Assembly: GCA_028023455.1 (NCBI GenBank)
Contig: JAQFVV010000354.1
Location: 434,001 to 498,000 of the forward strand
Length of the DNA: 64,000 nt
Direction of reading: 5' to 3'
From: Epiperipatus broadwayi
Lineage: Eukaryota; Onychophora; Udeonychophora; Euonychophora; Peripatidae
Shown: in pieces, positions 32,146-43,564 of the stretch
Numbering within the stretch: the first letter of the stretch is position 1
Layout of the letters: each line of letters opens with the position of its first letter
Translations under genes and position numbers: made by a program
The notes under the pieces: generated by a model
What the model saw: the letters and a program-made list of their open reading frames with translations, nothing else
Databases searched by the model: none
What the model was told of the DNA's origin: nothing

Positions 32146-33339
32146 TTTACATGAATGCCACCTTTTAGGACTATATATCTATGCAAAAGCAGAACGTGGC
32201 TGTTTAAACATGGCTGCCAGTGTCAATGGCATTATTTCTATGCTAAAACTACAGAAAGATGCCATTTTCTGCAGCTTGCTTTGTGTTGTTATGCATTTTA
32301 TCCCAATGCTCATAGTTCAAAGTTCTCTACAATATCATGTGAGGGTGTCTGGACTTCAGCCTGCCACAACTCTTAAAATTTGCATGTCAAAGGAATTAGC
32401 ATACAAGTTGTCTGACCTACTATTACTTCCTAACAATTGTCAACTCTTCCTCAGCTTCCCTACTTAATGTGAAACCTTCAAAAAATTCAGAAATGGTATG
32501 TCCAAGCAAGATTTAGACCAGCTCATGCAAAAAGTCACATTTGCATGAGAACATGTTTGTGACAAATAAAATGTCTGAATTAAAAATGGACAGTTTGAAA
32601 TTGGCCAACTATCATCCACAGAAGCAGGCATATATGGGGAAATAATTAATTCTACTCTAATAGAATCTTTGCAATAAGGTACATCAATTGATAAAGTTTT
32701 AATTCTTGCAGATGTGATAAGGCATGCCATCTGCCCTACATTGCAGGACCAAGATGAAATTTTTGGTCACTTATAGTTAAAGCTTTTTAAATTTTTTGTA
32801 GTGTAAAATTGTTCTCGACTAAATCACAGGAATTGAATAAGGAAATCAACGAATTATGTTAAGCCTTTGGATAAAATGTATGACTATAATTTCTTATAGT
32901 TCTATTCAGAGACCAAAGGAAATTGTCCAAAGAATACATTTATTAATCTTCAAAAAAAAAACAATGGAGTTGGAAATTATTAATCGTTTTTAATAGGTAT
33001 GCCATTAATATGCATACACATAGACTTTCAAAGGTAGCTATTATAATAAATCAAATTAATAAATACTTTTCAAAAATGATCTCAAAAAGCAATTGAAGCA
33101 TTATCAGCATTTTTTCCCACCATGATGTAGTTAGTTAGTTATATCTCAAGCAATGACAGTAGACTGTGTAAATTTTGTGGGGAGAGGGGGTGATAGTTTT
33201 GCCAGTCAGTCTGGAATACATGGGGAGAAAATTTTCAATTATGTATGTTTGTGTAAAATTGTTCCAGTAAATTTATTATGGGAAATAAATGAATTACATT
33301 AATCCATATGATTATTATTCCTTCACAAATAACGGGGTG
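32146..33339. other. Intron DNA with short unexplained open frames
   Basis: Overlapping open frames at 32155-32376 and 32210-32467 (plus) and 32464-32730 (minus) lie in slightly GC-richer DNA. None shows a domain or splice-bounded exon that I recognise. A plus-strand reading near 32480-32540 (FRNGMSKQDLDQLMQKV) looks protein-like but hits stops. Possibly a decayed transposon. Confidence 0.3.
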
Positions 33340-33425
33340 GGCCTGGTAGCATTATATTTCTGTGTTTTTGCATAGCAACAATGCCATGAAGTGGCTGACA
33401 TGATCTAGTAGAACATTACCAAGCT
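33340..33425 (-). repeat. Short interspersed repeat C, copy 3
   Basis: Minus strand of the same block: GGTAATGTTCTACTAGATCA, CCACTTCATGGCATTG, TGCAAAAACACAGAAATATA. Confidence 0.5.
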
Positions 33426-33741
33426 GTCTAATAAAAAATCCATGTATTAAATCCTTAAATAACATTTATTATTAGTATTTTTAACAGAAAATATACACTG
33501 AAATATTATTTTAGAATGTGATTGTATGCAAGAATACATTTCGAGAGTTTAGTTATTAGGCAAAGGATGCTGAACATAAAAGCACAACTGCAAATTTCAT
33601 TTTTAAAAAGCATTAACATGCTTACTAATTAGATGGATATAACTATATAACTAATTTATCTCTCTTAAATAATTATAACACATAACGCAATTTTATAAAA
33701 TGTAATGTAAAATAACAAATATTTTAAAATTAAGTAATTAC

Positions 33742-33924
33742 TTCTAATTTATAAGATATACTAGTATGATTACTGCCTTGAGGTGTGCTTGGTGGTACTT
33801 CTGGGACCACAAGATGAGGTTCTGCCCAGTCTACCTTTGTATGTGGATTAATTTTACCTTTTCTAAGTTTGGCAACCGTGAATGGAAAAGAGCAGGAACG
33901 ATCATTAATAACAAAAGTCACAAC
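33742..33924 (-). CDS. Arrestin-domain protein, exon 2 of 3 seen (C-domain core)
   Basis: 183 bp, 61 codons, phase 0 at both ends. The acceptor is TTTATTTATTTAG (AG at plus 33925-33926); the donor is GTAATTAC (plus 33734-33741). The peptide starts VVTFVINDRSCSFPF and contains PHTKVDWAEPHLVVPEVPPS, then SNHTSISYKLE. The P-(V/L)PPS then (I/V)SY-L pattern is typical of the arrestin C-domain, where a conserved proline-rich strand precedes the SY strand. It joins exon 43565-43750 at its 5' side and exon 13774-13963 at its 3' side in phase. The upstream intron is 9640 bp. Confidence 0.88.
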
Positions 33925-34039
33925 CTAAATAAATAAACATTATATATATATAATATGATTCGATATCCGTATTTTTAAAGCAATATACGTAATTATATAA
34001 CTGAATATTTGTAAATACAGTAACTAAATAATTAAAAAA

Positions 34040-34475
34040 TTTTATCCACTTAGAAGCACTTTCGATTATCCCAGTAATCTGTGTCAACTAAAGCTTTGAA
34101 ATGCTAACTTCCCCACAATTCCATGATCTTAACATTTGCTGCTTGCCTGTTAATTAAGTCATGTTTATATTTGCATATTAGCATAGCTTCCTTTATTTTT
34201 CTTTTATTGTTATTTTTTTCAATTCTGCAATATTTTTACATTGTTAAAATTGAAGTCAAGACCATAAATACATGATTTATGATGGTCATAAAAAACAGAT
34301 GCTGAATTATTATTATCTACTATGCAATTTTGTTTCAATTTCTGAACTTGTTTTAATAATAGCAAGTGTTCTTTAGTTTTTTTTTCCAATGTACATCTAG
34401 ATTCACCTATATATCCACTGCCACACCTACATATCCTTTTATAAATGACACAATTTTTATTCATAAATGAGGAAA
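34040..34475 (-). pseudogene. PLE GIY-YIG endonuclease fragment
   Basis: Minus-strand frame 34219-34545 contains KNCVIYKRICRCG, then SGYIGESRCTLEKKTKEH, the GIY-YIG core with its upstream Cys pairs. It continues into NNSASVFYDHHKSCIYG as in the PLE at 5762-6085. The non-coding 3' end with AAGTGCTTCTAAGTGG also matches that element. The N-terminal 20 or so residues are (TA)n-encoded and not part of the protein. The RT portion is absent. Confidence 0.78.
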
Positions 34476-34639
34476 TGTGGATATATATATATATAAAGCT
34501 AGATGATTTTACAAATGTAATCACATGATAAAAGATCAAAGGCAACTTCTATAAGTTAAAGAGGAAATTCATCTTTAACCTATAGAGATTGCCTTGACAA
34601 CTTATAAAAAACCATTAGTTTAGATAAACTTAGGTTAGT

Positions 34640-34645
34640 ATCTTG

Positions 34646-34695
<50 letters not shown>

Positions 34696-34734
34696 ACTGC
34701 AGGATCTTGTTATATATATATATATATCCACTGC
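34640..34734. repeat. (TA)n microsatellite with duplicated junction
   Basis: About 45 bp of pure TA, then TCCACTGCAGGATCTTGT and a second TA run before TCCACTGCAGGATGAAGG. The RTE 3' end sequence and the TA run have been locally duplicated. Confidence 0.75.
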
Positions 34735-35150
34735 AGGATGAAGGTCTCTCCGAGTTTAATCCATCTTCTCCAATCTTTAGCTTTTCTTCTCCACATCACC
34801 CTGGCACACTTTCTTATTTCATCCATCCATCATTTTCAAACAATATTGATGCACTACAGAATTAAGGTCTTTCCAAATTCAATCCATTTTATCAAATCTC
34901 TAGTCTCTGTTCTCCACATCACACTTTCTTATTTCATCCATCCATCTCATATGTGGTGTCTTTCCAGGTCTTTTACAATCGCTTGGAATCCAATTTAAGA
35001 TGATAATCTTCTAGCAATGTGTCCAACCCAACTCCACTTCAGTCAATCAATTTTTCAACAATATCAGTAACACTTGTTTATTTTCTTAACCATGTATTTT
35101 GTTTTCAATCTCTTCTTATTGTTACTCCTAACATATATCTTTACATAAGT
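34735..35150 (-). mobile_element. RTE-type LINE copy C (decayed)
   Basis: Same 3' terminal sequence as copies A and B, with about 100 bp of the terminal segment repeated in tandem (34735-34830 and 34855-34950). Older than A and B, judging by many substitutions and indels. Confidence 0.7.
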
Positions 35151-35469
35151 AAAGCAGAGTGATTATACAGTATCAAAATATTATTAAAACTTAATTTAGA
35201 TTGATCTAAATTGAAATATTTCTATTTAAATTCTGCATTTGTTTGTAAATGCTTAATTATATATGATTATTTGCAGAATTTCTGTCTTTATCATACCAGG
35301 TACATGAAGTTTATTAGGTTAGCTATTATGTTTTTATAATTATATATGTAACATTGATTGTCCTTTCATTTACATTTGTAATTAAAACTTTGCAAAAACG
35401 TTTAAATATCTGTGCAAAGGAAATGTTTTTATTTTAATTTTTTCTGGATGATATAGAATCAGTTAAATG
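35151..35469. other. AT-rich spacer
   Basis: No recognised feature. Confidence 0.4.
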
Positions 35470-35910
35470 CACTTTTGGCTAAGTTCACCAGAATCATAGC
35501 TTACATGGATAAATAATACATGCAGCTCAATTTATATATTCAGATGATAATGTCTGCACTTTATTCATCTTAGTTATTCAAATATTCCACTTATTAGATA
35601 AGCAGACATAGTTTCTTTCTTGTTGGTGACATTTCTATTGTTGATGATGAATGATGTTTCTGATTTTTATCTTCCTATCATCTGGCTCCACAAACATGAA
35701 ATTGATGGTCTGTTATTTAATACCATGGCTGTGTTGCTATTTGTAGTTCATCACTAACAATAGAAATATTGTCAACAAGAAAGAAAACAGCATCCAGTTA
35801 TTTAATAAATAGAATATTTAAATAACTAATTTGAATAAATGCATACATTATTATCTGACTGCATAAATTGTGATACATACATTATTTATCCATGGGAGCT
35901 GTGAGTTACC
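35470..35910. repeat. Foldback repeat around 35690
   Basis: Left arm 35470-35660 and right arm 35745-35910 are imperfect inverted copies (TTCTTTCTTGTTGGTGACAT against ATTGTCAACAAGAAAGAAAA; CATGGATAAATAATACATGC against ATACATTATTTATCCATGGG). The unique loop of about 85 bp has no open frame. Confidence 0.65.
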
Positions 35911-36399
35911 AATGAAATCTTCCATATTAAACTTATCACATTCACATAAACGAGTTCTCTAGTAACATCATCTTATAGCATCAAATGTAATATTCAGATG
36001 GCTGTAAATGTAATGCTTTCAACTCATTGTAATTATTATATCCCAAACATTTTAAACACACATTCCAGTGCAGATTATGATTCAAGATATAAAGTATTCA
36101 TGAAGAGACACTGATGTTATTAAACTTTCTAACTGTACTGCAGAGTATTTTAAAACAGATTTGCAATCAAATACAGGTCATAATCTCCTTAATATTAATA
36201 ATTAAATAATAGTAATCCACATTCAAATTAATTATCCCAACCAAATTTACCATTATGACTAATTTCAAGTGCTTTGGTTTATATTCTTGCATTGGAATGC
36301 AAACATTATGTTTATAGTAGACTGCCATAAAATGTCCTCACTAGAAAACTGTCACTTGTTTATTTTAATGCGATACAAAAAATGCCTAATTTAGTATTG
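35911..36399. other. AT-rich DNA, no gene seen
   Basis: No recognised feature. Confidence 0.4.
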
Positions 36400-37100
36400 A
36401 TGTGTTTAATTGTCTGTAATGGAAAGCATGGTTAGACTAATTAATTTATATATGTATATATTTAAATGGAAATTGAATTGCTGTTTAATATTATATCAAC
36501 AGTTTACCTGAAGAACTGATGATATTAGATTTAATTACACGAAACATTGCTTTGAAAGAGATTTAGTTGATTTTTCATCAAACATTCTTACATACAAGAT
36601 CATAAATATCTACACATTTCTAAAGAGGGTGTAAATAATTAATGTTACTAGATTACATATTTATATGATATTTAATGAGCATTTACACGTATAAATATTT
36701 ATTTGAAGGCAACGTTTTTTAAAAATAAGTTGGCTTACAAGTTCTTCTTTGTAAATTAACAATAAATTGATGCAAAGGAAGTTTTAGTTAAATTACTTAA
36801 AATTCACAATTAAATTTTAATATCAAATTGGACATTTGGAATGTTTATGTAATATAAACTAGTGTTTTGAGCAACTGCTGATGTCCATTTAATTAACAAA
36901 AACATATCTTTCAAGATGTTAGTTAATTTTCCATTAAACATTACTGAATATAAGATGGTAAGTTTCTATAAATTTGTAGATGGCATAATTAAATTATGTT
37001 ATTATATTACATATTTGTGTGCTACTTAATTAAATAATATTAATATATATAGATAATATAGGTTTTTAAATGCTATATTTATAGTAAAAGTTTTATAAAT
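36400..37100. repeat. Diverged direct duplication of about 370 bp
   Basis: About 36545-36690 and 36910-37030 align in the same orientation (GATTTAGTTGATTTTTCATC with GATGTTAGTTAATTTTCCAT, then ACATACAAGATC with GAATATAAGATG, then TTACATATTT in both). Class unknown. Confidence 0.5.
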
Positions 37101-37339
37101 CTTAAAATTTGAAATAATATTGCAAACACGAGGAGATTGTAGCTATAAAATTCCTCTCAGCAAACTTCAACTCCTTCATTTTGGTTTCTGGAATATCACA
37201 TGACTTTCTGAGTGATTCACTATTGATTTCATACATATTATAGGATGTATAATCAGATTATTAATACATATGTGAACTTAATGAATGAAATTTGGTAGAA
37301 ATAATTTAACAATAAACAGAATAATGCCGACCGATATCT

Positions 37340-37802
37340 AAAGAAAGAGAGTTTTTAATAAATATATTTTACCAGCCCTTATTTATAGATTTAAACTGAG
37401 ATACATAACAGAAGAAAAATACAAAGATTTCCAACTATTAATGAAGCATGAGACATGCATGTTGGGAGTATAAAAAAGTGATTGAAAACCAAATACATGG
37501 AAGAAAGAACTAACAGGTATTGCTGACTCATTGAATGAACTAATAAACTGAAATGTAGCTAGACTGAACATATTGCTAGAAGAGATGATAACAGATAGGT
37601 GACTGAAGTTTTAAACTGGATCCCAAAAGATTGTGTAAAAGACCTAAAATAAGACACTATGTGAGATGGATGAATGAAATAAAGAAATTTGCTAGCTTGA
37701 TGTGGAGAAGAGAAATTAGGAAATGAAAAAAACTATAATAAACTTGGAATGATTTTGATTCTGCAGTGAATTGACTATGGAGGAAAATGATGATGATGAT
37801 CT
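37340..37802 (+). mobile_element. RTE-type LINE copy D (decayed, plus strand)
   Basis: Degenerate plus-strand copy. Recognisable peptides include a CMLGV block, KELTGIADSLNELIN and a broken R-RP-VRWM-EI region, ending at (GAT)n near 37790-37800. Many stops. Confidence 0.65.
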
Positions 37803-39235
37803 TAAGTAGGCTAGTCCTATCTTAGTGATGATGGTTTTAGCAATTTCACCATACTAAATGGCTAACAGTTAGGAAAGTTTGACACCACCTTTTTTAAATA
37901 TCAGATTCCTGATTTAAAAAAATTGGTGATATAGTATCTAGTTTGCTCTTAGATATAAGGCATCAGATAAACACCCTTAATATTATTTGAAGATCATACA
38001 TAGACTTGCAAACCATAGTGCCAATTGGAAAGCCATTTAGCTATAAAAGTGATAGAAAGTATATTATTAACTGAATCATTGATTTATACAAGTATTAAAT
38101 TTCTGTGTGGTCATTCCAACCACAACATTTCTCAATAAGAATCATAGAACATCCTTTTATATGACTCCTAAAGTATATCAATCAGGTGAAGATACTTTTT
38201 TTACATAATTATTGATTATTGCCCTTTTTAAATAACTTAAGATTAAATTTAATTCTTACCAATAACCCATTAAGCAAAATATTGATATCAAATTTTTTGA
38301 TAAGTAATAAAAAGACATCAGGGGTTAACATTAAGGGTTAAATTATTACTTCTGAAATTTTTATGGCTATTAAGATGCAAGACAATTTTCCCACAAAAAA
38401 CATTATTATTTTCTTAAATATTTTCATAAATACTGGATAAAGCATTATTTAGAGACTTAAAAATACATATCAAAAAAATTAATACTTATAATGTGGCCAC
38501 ATGGGGTTATTTAATTCATGGACATTACTATGACTTAAGTGAAATATGGATTACCTTAATGATATGTAACTATATATTTAAGTGATTATATTGAGAATCA
38601 TACAAGAAAAATAATCAACAAAATACATCAATCTCTTCACTAATTTTTTTATGTATTAAACAAACAATAAGCACTATATATATATATATATATATATTAA
38701 AGCAAATAGTTTAAAGCAAATAGTTTAGTAAGTAAAAGAAAAACTTTTCTACGATAAAAATTAGTAAGCAAAAGATATATACATATATTTCAAATTTGTC
38801 TATGTATATATTTTATATTACCATTAGCATAACACTGATAATTTATACAGAACAGAGTCATTATCAAAAAATTAGAAGGGGCAACTGGTGTAATAAAGGT
38901 CAATATAATGCTAATTAATACAATAGTCAAGTACACACAATAATGAATTTGACACAGTTTCTTTTTTTTCTATTCTCTTCCTTTCTGTCTTTTTCTCTCT
39001 CTATATATATAATAATAAAAATAATAAATATAATGGTAATAAATTATTATATATATATTATTTTTATTGTTATTACAATAGTTTTTCAATTAATGGACAT
39101 TATATATATATATTGTTAAAAGGAGGTTGTCATGACAACAGTTTAAAATTCTTGTCTTGACAACAGTTTGAAATTGTTGATTGTTATTGATATTGGGATT
39201 GTCTAAGTGTTGACAGGTTTTTAATGATATATATA
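37803..39235. other. AT-rich DNA with (TA)n runs, no gene seen
   Basis: TA microsatellites sit at about 38675-38698 and 39000-39115. No open frame with any motif. Confidence 0.45.
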
Positions 39236-39372
39236 TAATATTTAAATACAAATATATTGTCTATACTGAACTTACTGTAATTAAAAGGGATTTGATCTCA
39301 GACTTTCAAGTTCCCTATAACTATCAATTCCATCTTATACAATTGATACATATGGCCACATAATATGAAAAA

Positions 39373-39441
39373 GATAAATGATCTGCAATATATGTATTTC
39401 ATGCTGAACCAGCACTCATCAGTTGGTCCAGATCATTATCT
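39373..39441 (-). ncRNA. Candidate type I hammerhead ribozyme, intact core (repeat A)
   Basis: Minus strand: outer helix I ATGATC, TGG bulge, ACCAA, core CTGATGA (plus 39416-39422), 5-bp helix II GTGCT/AGCAT closing GGTTC, GAAA (plus 39397-39400), helix III ATA/TAT around a CA loop, A17 at plus 39389, then TTG and GATCAT. All conserved core bases are present, including A15.1-U16.1 and an allowed cleavage base. Inner helix I is only 3 bp here (CAA/TTG) because TTGCA replaces the family TTGGT; the outer 6-bp helix is perfect. Bulge and loop II sit where natural type I hammerheads make their tertiary contact. Cleavage is predicted between plus 39389 and 39388. Confidence 0.58.
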
Positions 39442-39797
39442 CCCATACACATATATAACCAGTGCTCAGTTTAAATCTTCAGGCTTAAAACTTTTTCTCC
39501 CTCCAACTTTTCTTCCATACATACTATTAAAATCTGATAATGCAATATCCAAAGCCCTTGTTGATACCAATACTATTGTCATATCCATGTTGAATTTAAG
39601 TCACCCTGATCCCTCACATATGTCAACATGGGTATGACAATAATACTGACATCAAAATAGACTTTGCGCATTCCATCATTAGATTTTCAATATGGACAGC
39701 TGAAGAGTTGGACAGTGGAGAAGATTGAAGCCTATCCATGGAAATTTGAAGATCTAATATCTTAATATGAACTGAGTCCTGATTATATATGTGTGGG

Positions 39798-39862
39798 AGA
39801 TAATGATCTGGACCAATTGATGAGTTCTAGTTTAGCTTGAAATATGTATATTGGAGATCATT
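39798..39862 (+). ncRNA. Decayed hammerhead motif (repeat A copy 3, right arm)
   Basis: Core reads TTGATGA (39817-39823; C3 lost) and helix II (GTTCT/AGCTT) is partly unpaired. GAAA and the outer helix ATGATC/GATCAT persist. Confidence 0.5.
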
Positions 39863-39968
39863 TAATTTTCCCCATGTATGTGTAAGTGGTCATGTGTATT
39901 GGTTGTATAGGATGGATAGCTATAGGGAGAATAAATGTCTGAATTCAAATTTTTTATTATATATATAT

Positions 39969-41609
39969 TGTACCGAGGTACATCGTGACCGAATGTTTTG
40001 GTATTTTTATAAGTAAAAAATAGTTAAGAAATTTCATTTTAAAAATCAAAGTAAAATAAAAGTTTCAAAAGTTGAGAACAAAAGTTTAGAATAGGAGGGC
40101 TTATTGTTAAAGAAAAGAAATAAACAATCTTAAAAGGAAAGTAAGATTTTAGAAATAAAAGAAAAAAAAAAGGAATTGAAATAAAGAATGATTTAATATT
40201 ATTTTTTTTAATTCGTAATAAAAAAAAAAGTAAAAAAGAGAGGGAGTTTGTTTTGTCTTATAATAAAAGGATTGAATGTGTGCATGTATAAATAGATTTT
40301 GAATAAAGAAAAGGAATTTTAAAAGACAATGGAGAGCTAATGTAATGAAACAAAAAAATCTAATTAAATGGCTAAGATATTAACAAAGAAACTAAAAATT
40401 AATATTCACTTAAACCAATGACCAATGAAAGGGATCAGAGACTTTAAATAAAAGTCCAATGGGAGTGAAATCAAATGTATTCCAGAAAATTGCAGAAGCT
40501 ACTATTTGAAAAAAATGATACATTGCTGAACCCATTGTATCATGCAGCTGGCCAGAGCCTTTTCTGCAGCACCATCAGCAGAAAGTTCAAAGGACAAACC
40601 ATGTTTAGGTGAAGTCTAAGAAACAGTGGAGTGTCCAGGCCGAGTTCCATGACTGTCATATAACATCACAAATTAAGGATAGATCTACGAAGAGTTAATG
40701 CTAACTGGTTGGAACCAACATTCTACAGAAGCTACATTATGTCATACTCACGTCAAATCAAATTCAAATCCTAGATAACATTTTATTTTTCTTATTCTCC
40801 AATTCTTGATCTTTAAGTCATGGTAGATAAGTAAATAAAAAATAAAACTTTTTACTTTTAACTTCTTATGAACTATTATCTCCAGGGCATAAATTATATT
40901 GGCTCCATTGTCCAACTTTTATTCAGCGTTATTAATATGTTTTGTATTTTTTATTTTATTTCAAATGTATTAAAATATTTATTCAAATGAAAAGAGTGTG
41001 CATGGTTGTATTATGAGACAAAGAAATTATTTTAAGAAAAAAGTGTGAGATTTAAACTGCCATTGAAATATTTATGTTAATAGAACAAACGTACACATTT
41101 ATTATGAGATAATATGTTTAATTTATGGAAATAGAGTGGGGATTGAAATATTTAATTGTTATTGAGAAGTGATTTAAGTTGAAACTAAAAGAGTAGGGAG
41201 TATCTTTCGAAATAAGGATTTTTGAATGATGCCAAAGTTTTATCATGTGGTAATTTTTATTATTATTAAGAAATAGAAATTTAGAGTGTGCAGAGATTTT
41301 AAGACAGCTACAATTTGATGAGCTAGCTGGGATTTCAGGTGCTAGATTCAATGCTGGTTGAGCAAACATGTTAATTACTCTGTGATTAACTGGTGTCTAA
41401 AGAGATCTCCTTAAAATAAATAAAGTGTTTGGTTGGCCAGTGTTTTAATTTAGTAGCCGAGTGTTTATATTATTGGTAGCTTGCTGCCAATGATATTGAT
41501 CACTCCACCTGAGGGACCAAAAACCTTCAGAGATAGGATAGTTTGTTAATGAGGGAAGAGTAAAAATATATTTCTATTTTTATTACTATAAAAACAGGTG
41601 GGTGGTTCA
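39969..41609. repeat. Possible solo LTR (about 1640 bp)
   Basis: Starts TGTACCGAGGTACATCG and ends GGGTGGTTCA, i.e. TG...CA, with ATATAT on both sides that could be a target duplication but is not distinctive. Inside is a block of higher GC (40440-40780), reminiscent of the GC block in the 2.7-kb LTR. No open frame of interest. No second copy in the window, so the call is tentative. Confidence 0.3.
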
Positions 41610-42424
41610 ATATATATATATAAATTTTTGAAATGATAAAAGCTGCTAAACATTAACTACATAAATGCTTATTAATATATAATATATGAAGTTTAGGCAT
41701 TATAAATCTATTATAATCGAATCTTTATACTGCTACTAATTTGAGGAATGACACTTCTATTGTTTCAGCTTTTTTTCATTATTTTGTGGTTATTTACAAT
41801 GCTAATTTGTTGTTTCATGTTTATTACATGCATGTAGAAATCACCTAAAATTATTAGTTTAAAAACTCTAAAGATGGCAGTATCATACAAACTCATACAA
41901 ATATTATGCAAAAAGGTGCCAAATATCATAATACAAAGACACTGATAGCATAGTATCACTGATGGGTAGATTATTTGACCTGAGGCAATTTTGGGCATGC
42001 TTTTTTGTTTTAGCATTTCAGAAAGGAAAATTGTATTTTTTCAGTAATTAATTTACATATTTAAGCTTATTTATGCAACATAATTGTAAAATATTTATTT
42101 CAAATCAAAAACATGATTAAAATTACATTTTATTTGAAAATATTTGTTTTTAAGAAGACAAGTCACAAAAATGTAATCACAATAAAGTGGCTTTTTATTG
42201 ATTACAAGAATTGCTTTTATAAACACCAGTAAATATTTTTTTTTGTGAAAAACGGAATTCAAATAAGAAATATTTTATTCAATGCTTTTTACAATGGATA
42301 AGATTAAGATTAAATATGAAAAGAGCAAATATGAGAGCAATTACTGATAAGAGTAAGAAAAGTTGAACTTTAAATGAGTTAAGTTAAAATAAATGTATAA
42401 AGTAATTTCTACGTATTTTAAAAA
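41610..42424. other. AT-rich DNA, no gene seen
   Basis: A short minus-strand open frame (41765-42016) has no recognisable motif. Confidence 0.4.
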
Positions 42425-42831
42425 CCCTTGCAAATAAACCATTAAATATCAAATGTGTAATGTTAGAATATTATAGTGCTAATAAATATGCAAATTCTTG
42501 GAGAGAATATTATTTAAAGCACTAATTACATAAATGCTACACTGAGATAAAAAGTGAACTTTTTATAGTGTTATCTAGATTTTATGTTGAAATATAAATC
42601 ATGTAATTGATAACAATAAGGGCAAATTTTAAATCAAAAATGTGTTCTTTTCATTTGAATCTGTAAATATTAATCAGTCAGTATTTAAAGTTACAAGATA
42701 TAATTAATTTCTGTTCATTTTATCTTTACAAATAAACCACAATATATAACAGATATAGTGTTAGAATATTAAAGTGGTGATAAATATGGAAATTCTTAGA
42801 GAGATCTTCTAAATACTCGTTATAGGATATT
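42425..42831. repeat. Diverged direct repeat
   Basis: 42425-42510 recurs at about 42725-42810: AAATAAACCATTAAATATCA against AAATAAACCACAATATATAA, then GTTAGAATATTA in both, then AAATTCTTGGAGAGA against AAATTCTTAGAGAGA. The offset is about 300 bp. Confidence 0.55.
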
Positions 42832-43335
42832 TGAATTCAGACTTTCAAAACCAATTCAACCATCAACACTGTCTCATACTACTGATACACATGACCACAG
42901 ACATGCAGAAAAGATAAATAATCACCAATATATGTATTTTGTACTGAACCAGCACTCATCAGTTGGTCCAGATTATCATCTCCCATACATATATACAATC
43001 AGTGCTCAGTTTGTATTAAGATAACAAATCCTTATACTTCAATGGACAGGCTTCAGTTTACTCCAACTTCCAACTCTTCAGCCATCCATACGATTGAAAA
43101 TCTGATAATAGAATTTCCAAATCCCATGCTGATGCCAATATTGTTATCATGCCCATTTTACCTCAAGTTACTCTGATCCCTCATGTATAGGACAGTATCC
43201 ATTTATGGGCAGAATACAAAATACATATATTGATGATTATTTATCTTTTCTGCATGTGTGTGGCCATGTGTATCACTAATTTGAGATAGTGTGGATGGTT
43301 GAAGTGGCTTGAAAGTCTGAGTTCAAATCCACTAT
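42832..43335. repeat. Repeat A copy 4
   Basis: Left terminus GAATTCAGACTTTCA, right terminus GAAAGTCTGAGTTCAAATCC. The left arm holds a hammerhead motif; the right arm keeps only its 3' half (AATACATATATTG near 43220). Confidence 0.7.
42910..42976 (-). ncRNA. Near-intact hammerhead motif (repeat A copy 4)
   Basis: Everything matches the family pattern: helix I ATAATC-TGG-ACCAA with TTGGT-GATTAT, core CTGATGA (plus 42956-42962), helix II GTGCT/AGTAC, helix III ATA/TAT, A17. The exception is that GAAA has become AAAA (G12 lost, plus 42937-42940). Best helix I of all copies but probably inactive. Confidence 0.6.
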
Positions 43336-43530
43336 ATTTACAATTTGTGCCTGTTATTTCAAATCCTAATACTAACTGTAACAATTTAATACACAAGCAC
43401 ACATATATAAGTGTGTGTGTGTGTGTTATGTGTTAATTATTCTATATTACGAGCTTAAAATATATAAAAACTATAATTTCCATAACTAACAAAGTTAAAT
43501 AAATAATAAAATGTGCATGTATTAAAATAA

Positions 43531-43553
43531 TTAATTAATTAATTAATTAATTA
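43531..43553. repeat. (TTAA)n microsatellite
   Basis: About six ATTA/TTAA units just inside the intron, 10 bp from the arrestin donor site. Confidence 0.85.
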
Positions 43554-43564
43554 ATAGTAAAAAC

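Larger units (their letters stand above)
39236..39955. repeat. Repeat A copy 3, with an intact hammerhead motif
   Basis: A full foldback copy: left terminus GATCTCAGACTTTCAAG near 39294, right terminus AAATGTCTGAATTCAAATT near 39922. One hammerhead motif per arm, pointing outward. A unique central block (39480-39700) includes the family phrase TCCATCATTAGATTTTCAAT. The right edge abuts a possible solo LTR. Confidence 0.75.

Noticed and set aside
32155-32467. Two overlapping plus-strand open frames considered as a small gene
   Set aside because: No start context, domain or splice structure; the first overlaps the edge of repeat C and both are short.
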